Below, one piece after another: positions 23,601 to 41,873 of a stretch of DNA of 64,000 bases; position 1 is the first letter of the stretch; each line of letters begins with the position of its first letter. The stretch lies in NCBI GenBank assembly GCA_963082875.1, contig OY720097.1, forward strand, positions 4,844,501 to 4,908,500, written 5' to 3'. Source of the stretch: Corella eumyota. Taxonomy: Eukaryota; Chordata; Ascidiacea; Phlebobranchia; Corellidae. The notes beneath the pieces were generated by a model. It was not told the origin of the DNA and did not search any database. It saw nothing but the letters and a program-made list of their open reading frames with translations. The translations under genes were made by a program, and so were the position numbers.

Positions 23601-26600
23601 TAAGTAATTTTTTTCAAGCGCAAAATAGTTTTTTTCTAAATGTTATTTTGTGAGATATTTTTAGCAATTACTTATGCTTATACGCTGAAGTCCAATTTCG
23701 ATTTTAGTTATATAATATCAATTTATAATTGCTCTAAAAACCTTAATACCGTTTAGGGTTCTTCATTAAAAAACCTAAATCCAACTTGAAATGTTCTATT
23801 TTTTAGACAATCCATTTATCTCAAAATAATTTAACAACAATTCCTGCTCAAGCCTTCACAACAATGCCAAGACTCGAAACCGTTAATTTTGCTCAAAACC
23901 AGTTGCAACTAGTCGAAACCGGTTCATTTGACGACTTGGCTGTTCTTACCTCATTAGATTTAGGTAACCAGGTGATAGACACTGTTCAAGAAAATGCGTT
24001 TACCAATGTGCCAATGTTGACAACATTGCTTTTAAACAATAACCAGTTGACGAGTGTTCCGAAATTGGGAATCTCATCTTTAGCAGCAATTCTAACTTTG
24101 GACATAAGCTATAACAGTATTACTGCATTGGGTGAAGCGCAGAGCTTTGGCGCACTAACAACTTTATCAGTAGTCAATATTCAGAATAACGAAATAGCAA
24201 GTGTAGTTGTGGACTGTTTAGCAGGGCTTACCGGACTTACCAATATGAACATGGCCAACAATCAGTTACAAACAATCGAAGTCTCATTTTCGCAGACCGA
24301 CGCTTTATCTCTTGTGACGTCATTTTCTCTTGCTGGTAATGTGCTGACGACATTGTCCACGTCAACTTTTACAGGGTTTACAGGAGTGCAAAGTTTGGAT
24401 TTGTCAGGAAATAACTTTGAAACGCTAGACGATGGTTTGTTAACACCAATGACAGACTCTCTAACGTAAGAATTATTTTAACTTATTAGAACACCACTAA
24501 AGCATGGTTTCCCAGTTACTGAATTTAAAAAAAAAACTAAGATTTTAAAAGCTTTTTTCAAATGCGTTTAGAAATCTTTCTATGACTGGCAACGAATGGC
24601 GGTGCAATTGCGACCTCGAGTGGCTGTTTACCTCGTTTGACTCCGCAATGATGGGCGGTGTGTGCTCCACTCCTGCAGCTCAACAAGGTCAAACATTCGG
24701 TTTAAACGGAGAGTGGAACCCAGGTTCTTGTGACGAGGAGCCTACAACAACACCCCAACCTACTACCACAGTAACTACACCTGAACCCACCACAACAGGT
24801 AGTTATTATTAAAGTTTTTAATACCATTAAGTTAAAAGTTGTTTTCTAAGTTACTGGTATAGTAATGCCAAAATTTTAAAGCTATAGAAGTAATAAAAAT
24901 CTGGTAAGAAGCATAATAGTAGTAGGAAGTTTTTTAAATAAAAGTTATGGGAGAACCCTTAAATTAATCTTATACTATTTTTTATTGTAAAGTTCACATA
25001 ACATAAAATGTTAACAAGTTTTGAATAACTTGTTAAGATAATTTTTATAATTGTTATCTTCTCCATAAGCTGCTGCCGTTATACCTTTGTCCATAACTAC
25101 TGAACCTTACGAGGTTGAAATTACCGTGGGAGAGAATGTGACATTGAATTGTGTTGCTGTAGGAACCTTAACACCAACGATCACGTGGGTTTCGCCTGTC
25201 GGAAATGTAATATTTACTGACGATCATTTTACATTCGATTCATCGACAGGTTGGTTGAGCATTTACCTTTTTTTGTTTTTTTAGTAATTTATTGTTGAAC
25301 TTTAGCATGTTATCTCAACTACGGCATTATTCTGCTTCAAAGTGGTGCGGTGATATTGACTTTGATTTCACATATTGCTGTATGTTTTAACCTGCTTAGC
25401 GCTTTTTTGAATTGCACTATTTGTACAACAAAAACTTCACGCATCTTATCATTTTTTAATGCTATTATACTAACCTATACACATTTTTAGGCTCTCTTTC
25501 TATCGGGGGAATAACATCAAACATGGCTGGGTCTTACCACTGCAATGCTGACAACGCCGCCTCTGACATGGTTACAATAGCAGTCGGAGTCACGGTACTT
25601 TACCCGCCTGTTATTTCAGAGATACCTGGGGCCTACGTGGCCCCAAACACGGGGATTTCCCTTCCGTGTAACGTAAACGCTTACCCACTGGCCGATATTT
25701 ACTGGACAACGCCAAGCAACACAGTTATCAACGGATCAAGGTGATATTAAGTTTGTAATAGTAAATCAGAAATTATGCATGAGTTTCTAAACTTAAAAAT
25801 ATACATATTTTTCGGCATATGTGCTTACATATTAGGCTATTAAAATTGGTACATAGTTTACCTATTTGCGTTAAAATGTTTCTTTAAGTGTTGCGTAAAA
25901 TTAACAGTATTGTTAGCATGTTATTACACTACAAATACCTAACTAAATTATTTAATTGAAGTACTGGAAGTGCGATAGTAACGTCAGGTGGAACGCTTCA
26001 TATGGCCGGACTAACTGATCAAGATTCCGGGTATTACACTTGCCATGCTTCCAACACCCTTGGAAGTGCAAGCGAATCAACTTTTGTGTTTTTCTACAAC
26101 TCGACTGCGGTAATAGAAAATAACTTTAAATCTAAAAAGGTTAAAATTTTATTTGGTTGTAATTTTATCTTTTATTTTATTTAATTTTATGTCTAGTCTT
26201 CAGTTACTAATACCTTGACTGTGAGGAATGGCGAACGAGTTTCTCTAACTTGCTCTGATCTCGTCAACGAAACAACGATCGGGTTTTTATGGTCTCTACC
26301 TGGTGCTGGTCAAATATTTTACTCCACCAGTTTGGTGGTGAACGGGAATGAAAACCAAAACGTTGCCTATTTATCATCAAGTGGTATTTTTGGATCACCT
26401 GCGGATAACGGTAATCTAGCCCAGGAATTTGACTCGAAATACGAACTAGTCGTAGCAAACGGAACCCTAGTTATTAGGTCGTTTACAACCGAGGTAAATT
26501 CCAATGAATTTGAACCTACTCTTGTTGGTTCTTATACGTGTAGAACCCCTTTCGGTCAATACACTAACGTTTTGGTATCATCTGACGTAACAACACCTAA

Positions 26601-26835
26601 TGCCACCAACGTAACAGACCCAACAACCACTACTGCACCTACTACTACTACTACTACTACTGCATCGGTTGTTGTAATACCCACGTCTGAAATACCCGAT
26701 TTGTCTATTTATTATATCGTTTTAGGGACCTTGCTTCTTATAATGTTGGTCATTTTTGTGGTCTTCTTTTCAAAGCGACGATATTTTGACGAAAAGGATG
26801 ATCTTGATTTACTATTAACTTTAAAAGACCGCTGA
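20620..26835 (+). CDS. LRIG-like LRR + Ig single-pass membrane protein
   Basis: Fourteen exons: 20620-20852, 20984-21135, 21394-21541, 21671-21810, 21914-22054, 22416-22622, 23034-23199, 23447-23589, 23807-24465, 24572-24798, 25070-25249, 25491-25740, 25962-26109, 26197-26835; about 1,143 aa. The true ATG is at 20620. A signal peptide ends near SEAC. Then come an LRRNT cap (CPSACICLLNEVDC), many LRRs of the LxxLxxLxLxxN type, a LRRCT cap (NEWRCNCDLEWL), a Thr/Pro linker, three Ig-like domains (Cys pairs such as LNC/GSYHC, LPC/YYTC, LTC/GSYTC), a Thr-rich stalk, one membrane helix and a tail of only about 22 aa. The order matches LRIG proteins, which dampen receptor kinases, but the tail is far shorter. 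Exon 2 is one base too long for the frame of exon 3. Confidence 0.88.
21248..21345 (-). repeat. decayed SINE fragment
   Basis: Partial reverse-complement match to the SINE head and first body segment (AACTCAAGGGCTCTACGAC ... AATTAAACCC ... TACACCACCTC) in intron 2 of the LRR/Ig gene. It is strongly diverged. Confidence 0.5.
22753..23018 (+). repeat. SINE copy abutting an LRR/Ig-gene splice acceptor
   Basis: Nearly full-length sense copy with a small internal deletion after GCTGTAGCG. Its A tail ends about 15 bases before the exon 7 acceptor (AG at 23032-23033), so the intron's branch-point region is probably supplied by, or squeezed beside, the SINE tail. Confidence 0.88.
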
Positions 26836-27147
26836 TCTAATCATGGTGACCTCGTACCACCTATAGCAACAGATTATTTTAAATACACTTAATTAATATG
26901 GCGTTTATTGCATCATTAATATACAACAAGTTACAAGAATTGACACAGATGTATAAATGTAAAATGTTTCGTTGTTATTTACACAACACATTAATGTTAC
27001 ATTTTACTTTTTAACATATTTACTGTATAGGTACCTCTTAATTACTTATAAATGATATATATTTGTGCAACATGAACTAAAAAAACTAATATACAAAAAA
27101 CATTATGTAATAAAAACTTGATCATAGACTTCTTTTAGCTTATGTTT
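26836..27147. other. shared 3' region of two convergent genes
   Basis: This 312-base gap lies between the stop of the LRR/Ig gene (+) and the stop of the small membrane protein gene (-). The first AATAAA for the plus gene is at 27109-27114. A minus-strand AATAAA appears as TTTATT at 26904-26909. If both are used, the two 3' UTRs overlap by about 200 bases. Confidence 0.45.
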
Positions 27148-27408
27148 TTAAACTATTTCCAATCGTTTTTTCTTTTTTGGTTTGGGAGTTGTTAGTTTAA
27201 CAATTTGGCACATGACCCCAAAAACAAAAAACAAGGCTACAATGCCTCCCCCAATGTACAACCAACCGTATTTGTTAAAATCAAGAAATTGTGAATCCGG
27301 GTCAACTTGAGTACAACCACTTCCCTTGTCAGACCACCAACATTTGAAAACAGGAACGGAATCAAAACCCTGGGCAGGATCTCCATCTTCACTGAAATGT
27401 TCAGCCAT
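27148..27408 (-). CDS. small single-pass membrane protein, unrecognised
   Basis: A single open frame of 86 aa. The first ATG on the minus strand is at 27406-27408; the frame's earlier TTG was not taken as a start. The N-terminal half is acidic with two cysteines (FKCWWSDKGSGC). One strong membrane helix follows, WLYIGGGIVALFFVFGVMC (about residues 50-70), then a short lysine-rich tail (TPKPKKKKRLEIV). The positive charges after the helix suggest the C terminus is cytosolic. No cleavable signal peptide is evident, so an N-out/C-in type III topology is likely. A non-coding 5' exon is possible. I recognise no family. Confidence 0.6.
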   Translation of the reverse strand: MAEHFSEDGDPAQGFDSVPVFKCWWSDKGSGCTQVDPDSQFLDFNKYGWLYIGGGIVALFFVFGVMCQIVKLTTPKPKKKKRLEIV

Positions 27409-28888
27409 AGTTCTTGCCAATCAGTTTTCTACTTTTTTAGTAGTTTTTTTTCTAGTTTTCTACGGTTAACCAGCATGTATGTTCTTAATTCTAAATTAAA
27501 AATAAATGCGTTAATCTATTTCTACTTAATTGTAGGCTTACGTTCTTACTTAAGGCAAGCCATTTACCCCTTATAATATAAACTAGGACTGTATTTTTCT
27601 GTAAGCCATAGGCTACTAATTACTAAACTTTTAATTTTTCTTTTAACTTTTTTGTATATTGATTTTTTATATTGTGCAAACATTTCGTGATTTATTTAAA
27701 TGAAATATTAACGTATACGCCCTGTTATACTGTAATGTAAATATTAGCAGGCAAAAACTATCGAGACATTTTAGATAAGTTTAAAGCTGTTAATTATTAA
27801 CTTTTACTTGTTTCAACTGTATATTTCGTAATGTTTAACATTAAAACTGTTTTTTTTTTTATATTTAAATACACTTTTTTTGTAACAAATACACTTTTTT
27901 TGTAACAAATATATCTTTTTTAATAGTCCAAAAATATTGCAATTATTACGTTTAATTTGTAGTTTAGATTTTTGACATTTTTACGAAATTAGTGTCCGCG
28001 AGGTGACGTGGCAGAGTAACTTGTAAAAATTTCAGTGTTTCGCTTTAAAAATGTAAACAAATTATTATCTGTAAATAATCAGTAATTTTGCAAACTTTAG
28101 TTTAATAATTTTTAAATTAAATGTTAATTTGTTAAACTTTAATAAAATACTGTTTTAATTGCATAGTTTGGTGCTGTTTTATTCAAAAAAATATCGTAAC
28201 CGAGAATCACTTTAAATGGATTGCGCCATGATGACATGCAAAAAAAGCACGTTTCCTGCAATAATACGGACGAATCAGCATTTGAAAGGGTTCAGTGGTA
28301 GCAAGTACTAAGTATAGGCTAGCTGGTAAAAGAATTCAAATTTCTGAAGGATTTGCTAACGGATTTCTTAGTATAAGTTTCAGTATAATTTTATATATTT
28401 TTGAGGGATTTTGTATGTGTATTTTTAACGAAACCGCAGCTTATATCACTATTTCGAGACTTCGAATTTTCTCGAATAAATTTAATTGCGTTAAATACTT
28501 TAGTGCTCGCGCTAAAAGGGCGGATTTAAATCTCAATATAAAATTAGCCGAGTCACAGGACTTCGAAATTGTTTGTTAAGGGTTTTATTGTAACTAAGTA
28601 AATCATTTAAAAGAAAAAGGGAGTACAAAAACAAATTTATTTATTTACGATTAAGTTATCGTCGTTTAGTTGCTGGTTAAATTCATGCTTGCAGTAGATT
28701 AAAATGATTTCTTGTATAAAACTATAACATTGTTATTTTGTTAAACCGAATTTACAACAAAAACTACAATTTTATTATTTACTAATTAGGAAAATTAAGA
28801 AAACATTTTTTAACAAGTTTTTATTTTTAAGAAAGCTTACAGACAATTTACTTGTTAAGACTTTAAAAAAAACATCAAAACATCAAAA
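27409..28888. other. intergenic between divergent small-membrane gene and catalase
   Basis: About 1.5 kb that probably contains both promoters. A perfect 20-base tandem duplication (ACACTTTTTTTGTAACAAAT, 27871-27890 and 27891-27910) is the clearest structure. GAGGTGACGTGGC near 27996-28011 contains a CRE-like TGACGT core. The 94-codon open frame at 28295-28579 starts with GTG and was not accepted as a gene. Confidence 0.4.
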
Positions 28889-36764
<7,876 letters not shown>

Positions 36765-37449
36765 ACCCAAAAGCTGGGTTGACAATATGTACATTTATGC
36801 AAATCATTCTTATAATCACAACTTATTATCACTTTTAATTATTAAAGATTGTATAGTATTTTAGTATTGGAAAGCTTGTAAATTTTTATAGATTAGCTTC
36901 TCATGCGTGGTAATTTTTCGCACTTTTATGATTTTACTAAGTAATGTTCTTCAAAACAAAAGTTTCAATTACAAATTTGAGGTAACTTACATAATAATGT
37001 CATGCCAATAACAAAAATTGTATTTTTGTTAATATAATAACTAACAATCACCTGCAGTACTAACAACAGCTAGGCCTATTATAAAAAAATGTATTTAATA
37101 TGTGTATAACTAATTCAGGTATTACTACCGTTGTCATAACGCAATACGCCAACTAGAAATGTATTCATCCCGTGTGTATTACGATTTGTTTGCAGTTTTG
37201 ATTTAATACTCGATTTAACTCCTGGTGTAAGATATAAAATCAGCTTTTGTATTAATTCTGTGAAAATTCTCTTCAGCGCCATTATGTTTTAAGAGTAAAT
37301 AAATGAAAGGTCATGGCAATCTTGTATTTTGTTTTAGTAAAGTAGCCACAGTCTCGACAAGAATCTATGATGTTACTCTTCACAGCCCTAACATGATAAA
37401 ATGTGTAAAACTTACTTGTTTATTTTAGGCAATAATAAACTATAATATT

Positions 37450-37552
37450 CAAAACTCTAGCGATTGACTAGAGCCTGGTCTGGGTAACAAATGTTACTCT
37501 ATGCTTACCTGTGAAGTAGGCCGTTTAATGTCAAGGATAAATAAATCATAAA
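37450..37552 (+). repeat. decayed SINE 3' fragment
   Basis: Sense-strand remnant of the distal SINE body: GACTAGAGCCTGGTCTGGGT, then AACAAATGTTACTCTATG, and ending TCAAGGATAAATAAAT. The tRNA-like head is absent. Confidence 0.55.
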
Positions 37553-38166
37553 AAATGTTTATATTTTGTTTTGATGTGGTTTTGAGTTAGCAATAGTAAC
37601 TTTTTTTTATTTAAAGCTTTTGTATTACCTTTTACTTTATTTTTATGATATTAAACAAGACAAAAATAATTTGCTTAAGATATTTTAAGACTGGGGTTCA
37701 AAACCAATATACCTAAATAATGAGTGTGAAAATCAAACTTTTGTGCTCTAAAAGCCAGCAAGTGATGACTGTATTAAGTTAATTTACTTTTGTATCCAAT
37801 TTACGAAGCTTATATTTTTTTACCCTTGGTTTTAATTAAAACATCTTCTATAATCATTCTTTGACTACTTCCCTACATCAGGCTACTATTTAGATTACGT
37901 TATATCGTGAATCCGGCTGTCTCTATATTTTATTATGTATTTTTTGTTTCTTAAAATTTGCATTTTTTCAGACAAGTTTTTAGGAAAATTTCGTGCTTCT
38001 ATTAAAAAAGTATTCATTAATTACCCCAAAATATTTAGGTTTGTGTTGTTGTTAGTGTCTTTAAAACTGTCATTAGTGTCATTTACCCACGAATGGATCG
38101 CCTGATTGACGTTTATTACAGTAAAGTTGCTTGATTAATTACCAACTTTTGGGGCGAAAAACAACA

Positions 38167-38173
38167 TATATAA
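38167..38173 (+). promoter_or_regulatory. TATA box of the lysine-rich gene
   Basis: TATATAA lies 81 bases before the ATG at 38248, which would put a start site near 38198 with a 5' UTR of about 50 bases. Confidence 0.55.
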
Positions 38174-38247
38174 ACGCTTAAAACTAAATAACAACAGACC
38201 CATTTATATATTTTATATTAGTTGATAGGACCAAAATAGTCAAAGTA

Positions 38248-38775
38248 ATGGAAGGCATAGTAAACACAGTTGTTAAGACTATTGGAAATGATGTCGACAT
38301 CTCGGACTTGGGCAATGTTGTTGAAAGTGTGTCTTCAGTTGCGCAATCTACAACAGGAAAAACCCCGGTTGATTTAATTGAAGATGTCACAAAAACAAAT
38401 ACGGTCGAAGAAGTGGCGGAACCGGAAAAGAATGTCACATTTGACACTGCGTCAAAGAAAAAGAAGCAAAACAAAAAGAAGAAAGCAAAAGAAACTAACG
38501 CTGACGATGCACCCAAAGAAAGTAAATTTAAAAGTATCTTAAAGAAGTTGAAGAAAAACAAAAGCATGGAGGCTATGAAGAAAATTAACATAGACATAGC
38601 GCCAGAAGACCGGGATGTGCTGTTTAACAGCGCAAAGGGCATAGCAACCGTTGCAATCAAAAACGCCGTACCAGGAGCTAGCCTCGTTGTTTCCGGTGGT
38701 GGAAAGTCAGATGCAGAGTTGATAGCTTCAAGTTTGAAAGGATTTTCTAGTGTCGCTATGAAGGCTGCCAAGTAA
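38248..38775 (+). CDS. lysine-rich orphan protein
   Basis: An intronless frame of 175 aa with an upstream TATA box and a downstream AATAAA (38896-38901). The N-terminal 65 residues are acidic and Val/Thr-rich. The centre (about residues 68-112) is a strongly basic, lysine-dominated segment (KKKKQNKKKKAK, then SILKKLKKNKS) that could act as a nuclear/nucleolar signal or bind nucleic acid or membrane. The C-terminal 60 residues look folded: NIDIAPEDRDVLFNSAKG, then AIKNAVPGASLVVSGGG and a final alanine-rich helix. There is no signal peptide or membrane span. I recognise no homologue. The codon pattern and sharp composition change at the stop support a real gene. Confidence 0.65.
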   Translation: MEGIVNTVVKTIGNDVDISDLGNVVESVSSVAQSTTGKTPVDLIEDVTKTNTVEEVAEPEKNVTFDTASKKKKQNKKKKAKETNADDAPKESKFKSILKKLKKNKSMEAMKKINIDIAPEDRDVLFNSAKGIATVAIKNAVPGASLVVSGGGKSDAELIASSLKGFSSVAMKAAK

Positions 38776-39653
38776 TTTACAGGCAATGTTTTTACTAAGT
38801 ACCTTGTCCTGTCAACAATTCTTATTTTTTGTAACGTACTTTTATGTAGTTTGTGTTTATTTATATACGGACCTTTAGGCTACATATTTTTAATTAATAA
38901 ACTTTACTACAATTTTGAAACTGTTTTTTTTAATGCAATAATTTAACTTAATAGACATTTAAACTTGCTAAGTAATATTTTTTTAAATTCTGGTAAACTT
39001 AAACTTTTTAATGTAACATTTTTTAATATGGTGAATATTTTTTTTGCCTCTATACTATACTACATAATATTAATTCGAGGATAATAAATTTGTTATCTTT
39101 TTAAAAATGTCGATGTCTTACAATTGTTACATTCCCTATTGAGCTAAAATAAAATGGTATTGTGACGTCATTTACGGTGATTTTCATACAATTTTTACGT
39201 AAATAAGCCTCGATTAACCTACAGCAAGAATTAGGCCAAACAAATTGCAACAAACAAATTTCATGAATTTTAAAAGATAAAAATAATTTAATTTTGTAAA
39301 AACGTTATTAAACGGCACTTTAATATTTAAGTAATTATTAAAGGTAGTTCCTCATAGTAAAGTCTGAAAGTCTAGATTTATGTTAACTTAAAATCCCTAC
39401 GAAAAGAAATAAAAAAGCAGTCAAATATAATTAAACAATCAACCACAACTAGGATATTCTGCATGAACTAACTAACAAACTAAGTATTTCTGCTCTAACT
39501 TAACTCCTTATTTGGAAACGAAGTATTGTCAAATTTATTTTTCTAGTAGACTCCTAAATAATTAACACAAACGACCAATTTAAGTTGAACCAATTTAAGT
39601 TAAAGCCAATTTAAATTGTATAAGTTAAACAGATTTATCAGATTTACAATAAA
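38776..39653. other. intergenic, upstream of SLC30A5
   Basis: About 0.9 kb. It holds the poly(A) signal of the lysine-rich gene (38896-38901). Just upstream of SLC30A5 there are three near-identical copies of CCAATTTAAGTT at 39575, 39590 and 39606. No coding signal was seen. Confidence 0.45.
39575..39617 (+). repeat. triple CCAATTTAAGTT motif before SLC30A5
   Basis: Copies at 39575-39586 and 39590-39601 are identical. The third (39606-39617) ends AAATT instead of AAGTT. The 15-16 base spacing ends 36 bases before the ATG. CCAAT-type sequence suggests, but does not prove, promoter or 5' UTR function. Confidence 0.5.
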
Positions 39654-41873
39654 ATGGAAGACCTAACCCAACAAGGTGGACTTGGTAGAATTCAATCAAG
39701 CAGTCATGGTGCGAATCATAAATATTGGATCATGCTTATTATTATTAAACTTCTACACTGTATTGGACTTTTTGAAACTTATGCCTTACTAAAAACTATG
39801 CATATTATACAATTTTTGTGCCTGGCTAAGCTACTTTCAGCTGGTATATATCTGGTGCTACAAAAACCTTTTTCAACCGGTCGTCCTATAGACAAAAAGC
39901 AATGGGGCTACATTTTTCGCCATGCTGTACTTGGATTATTATCTAATATTTTATGGTTGTTTTCATTAACTTTGTGTGGACCTTTACGTACTGCTTTAGT
40001 GTATGAGCACGATGCACCTATACTAATTGCAATGTTTCTTGGGTTGTTCAATCAAAAGGGAAACCACGCAAGAACACGAGGTTCTATCATATTTTGCCTT
40101 GGCATATTGTGCTTACTTTTGTTTGATAATGATTCTATGATGTCACAGATATCCAGTCATCCAGAAGGGCAACACACAAGTGCCATTACTCACTCGATTT
40201 ATTCAATTATTTCATATCTGGGTGTAGCTGACCACAAAGGAGGCATACTGCTGCTTGTGTTCACCCTGTTGATAAAAATAGCGCAGAACGGTTACACAAA
40301 AAAGGTAGCTCCCTATGTTGGAGGGCCTAAGCGGTTACATGTACTCTCTACTGCCATGTCTGCAGCTTTGCTTCTACCATGGTCATTATTACTGTATATA
40401 ACTGGAGTTGCGGACTACAATCTTCTTCAAAACTTTTTCTGGTTTATTTTTGTTGTTTTAATACTGTTTGTTATTAATCATTTTGGTCAAGTGGTCGCGC
40501 TCACTAAATTAGATTCAATGCAAGTTTCCAAAGTGGGGTACATTACAACTGCTCTAATGGCTCTGTTCTTAGGATTTCAGTGGGCCAACCCAGCAGTTGT
40601 TGTTATGTCTAAGCAAGAAAATGGGTTGACTACAACATCTAAAGAGCACATGATTTCTGGAGGTGTAATCGTCAGCACAATTTTCTTTATTTTAGCTACA
40701 GATATTTTATCATGGCCACCTCCGAAAAGCCAAAAAGGAAGTTTTATTGGGTACTCTTCAGAAGGGTCCCCGTTGTATAGATATGCCGGCGATGTTCTTC
40801 AAATGGCATCTAAATCGTCTTTTGGAACGGTTGCAAAAAGCTTTTTAGAAAGAGTCTTACAAGCACGTGATTCAAGGCACATTTTTTATTTTCTTTGCAT
40901 CAACTTGTCATTTGCGTTTGTTGAATTAGGCTGGGGTGCTTGGAGCAATTCACTTAGTCTGGTATCTGATAGTTTTCACATGTTATTCGACTGTACTGCT
41001 CTGATACTGGGATTAGTTGCTGCAGTTATGGCAAAATGGAAACCCACAAGATTATTCCCATATGGGTATGGAAGAGTGGAGGTGTTATCTGGATTTGTAA
41101 ATGGGTTGTTTTTGTTGGTTGTTGCCGTTTTTTTGTTGTACGAAGCATTACAGAGAATATTTGACCCTCCAGCAATAAACACTGATCAGTTGATGACTGT
41201 TGCTGTAATTGGGTTAATTGTTAATCTGGTTGGAGTGTTTGTGTTTAGTCATCACCATGGGCATGGTCATTCGCATAGTCACGATGGCCATTCAAAGCAT
41301 GAGCATAACCACAATGGAAACAATGCAAATATGAAGGGAGTGTATCTCCATGTCTTGGCGGATTTATTGGGCAGTGTTGGCGTGATTGTATCATCCTTCT
41401 TCGTTGAAAGATACGAAATTCTAATTGCAGACCCCATTTGTACTATGCTAGTTGCGATACTTATTCTGTGCACTGTCTGGCCACTATTACGCGACTCTTC
41501 CCGCATTTTATCGATGTGTGCACCTCCACATTTAGAACGGCATGTCAATCAAGCTCTTTCAAAAGTCATGGCCATAGAGGGGGTAGAATCGTATCGCTCT
41601 TGCAGAGTGTGGCTTCATACAGACGATGAAGTGGTTGCTGTCATAAGTGTTTATGTTCAAGGCCATGTTATAGAACAACGCATTATCACTCAAGTGATAT
41701 CAATATTTCGTGAATTTGGAATAAATTCAACTACAGTACAAGTTGAAAAAGACGATTTTTATCAACATATGTCTGGTCTGGTCGATGGCGACATGCCAGA
41801 TTATCAACAAATTTTAAAATCTGGAAGCAGGTCTGGCTCGGAGTCCGACGCAGAATATACAAAAATGATTTGA
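39654..41873 (+). CDS. SLC30A5: zinc transporter ZnT5
   Basis: One uninterrupted exon of 739 codons (human ZnT5 is 765 aa and multi-exon). ZnT5 pairs with ZnT6 in the early secretory pathway and exports Zn2+ from the cytosol into the Golgi, loading enzymes such as alkaline phosphatase. The long N-terminal multi-span region specific to ZnT5 is present (GLFETYALLKTMHIIQF, LTLCGPLRTAL, LGVADHKGG). The C-terminal cation diffusion facilitator core starts around residue 410. It contains the two zinc-site motifs HMLFD (about residues 442-446) and HVLAD (about 566-570), separated by a His-rich cytosolic loop (about 533-556). The cytosolic end QVEKDDFYQHMSGL matches the family. Poly(A) signals lie at 41963 and 42086. 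SLC30A5 is followed by USP47 on the same strand. Confidence 0.97.
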   Translation: MEDLTQQGGLGRIQSSSHGANHKYWIMLIIIKLLHCIGLFETYALLKTMHIIQFLCLAKLLSAGIYLVLQKPFSTGRPIDKKQWGYIFRHAVLGLLSNILWLFSLTLCGPLRTALVYEHDAPILIAMFLGLFNQKGNHARTRGSIIFCLGILCLLLFDNDSMMSQISSHPEGQHTSAITHSIYSIISYLGVADHKGGILLLVFTLLIKIAQNGYTKKVAPYVGGPKRLHVLSTAMSAALLLPWSLLLYITGVADYNLLQNFFWFIFVVLILFVINHFGQVVALTKLDSMQVSKVGYITTALMALFLGFQWANPAVVVMSKQENGLTTTSKEHMISGGVIVSTIFFILATDILSWPPPKSQKGSFIGYSSEGSPLYRYAGDVLQMASKSSFGTVAKSFLERVLQARDSRHIFYFLCINLSFAFVELGWGAWSNSLSLVSDSFHMLFDCTALILGLVAAVMAKWKPTRLFPYGYGRVEVLSGFVNGLFLLVVAVFLLYEALQRIFDPPAINTDQLMTVAVIGLIVNLVGVFVFSHHHGHGHSHSHDGHSKHEHNHNGNNANMKGVYLHVLADLLGSVGVIVSSFFVERYEILIADPICTMLVAILILCTVWPLLRDSSRILSMCAPPHLERHVNQALSKVMAIEGVESYRSCRVWLHTDDEVVAVISVYVQGHVIEQRIITQVISIFREFGINSTTVQVEKDDFYQHMSGLVDGDMPDYQQILKSGSRSGSESDAEYTKMI

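Larger units (their letters stand above)
36765..38247. other. intergenic, catalase to lysine-rich gene
   Basis: About 1.5 kb. An ATTAAA at 36841-36846 may serve as the catalase poly(A) signal. A decayed 3' fragment of the SINE occupies about 37450-37552. A TATATAA at 38167-38173 is the likely TATA box of the next gene. Otherwise unremarkable. Confidence 0.45.

Noticed and set aside
28295-28579. 94-codon open frame upstream of catalase
   Set aside because: It starts with GTG, has no recognisable domain and no supporting splice or poly(A) context. It looks like a chance frame.
38184-38786. 200-codon antisense frame over the lysine-rich gene
   Set aside because: It mirrors the plus-strand frame. 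Its Phe/Leu/Ser runs are the antisense of lysine and acidic codons. The plus strand has the TATA box and poly(A) signal.
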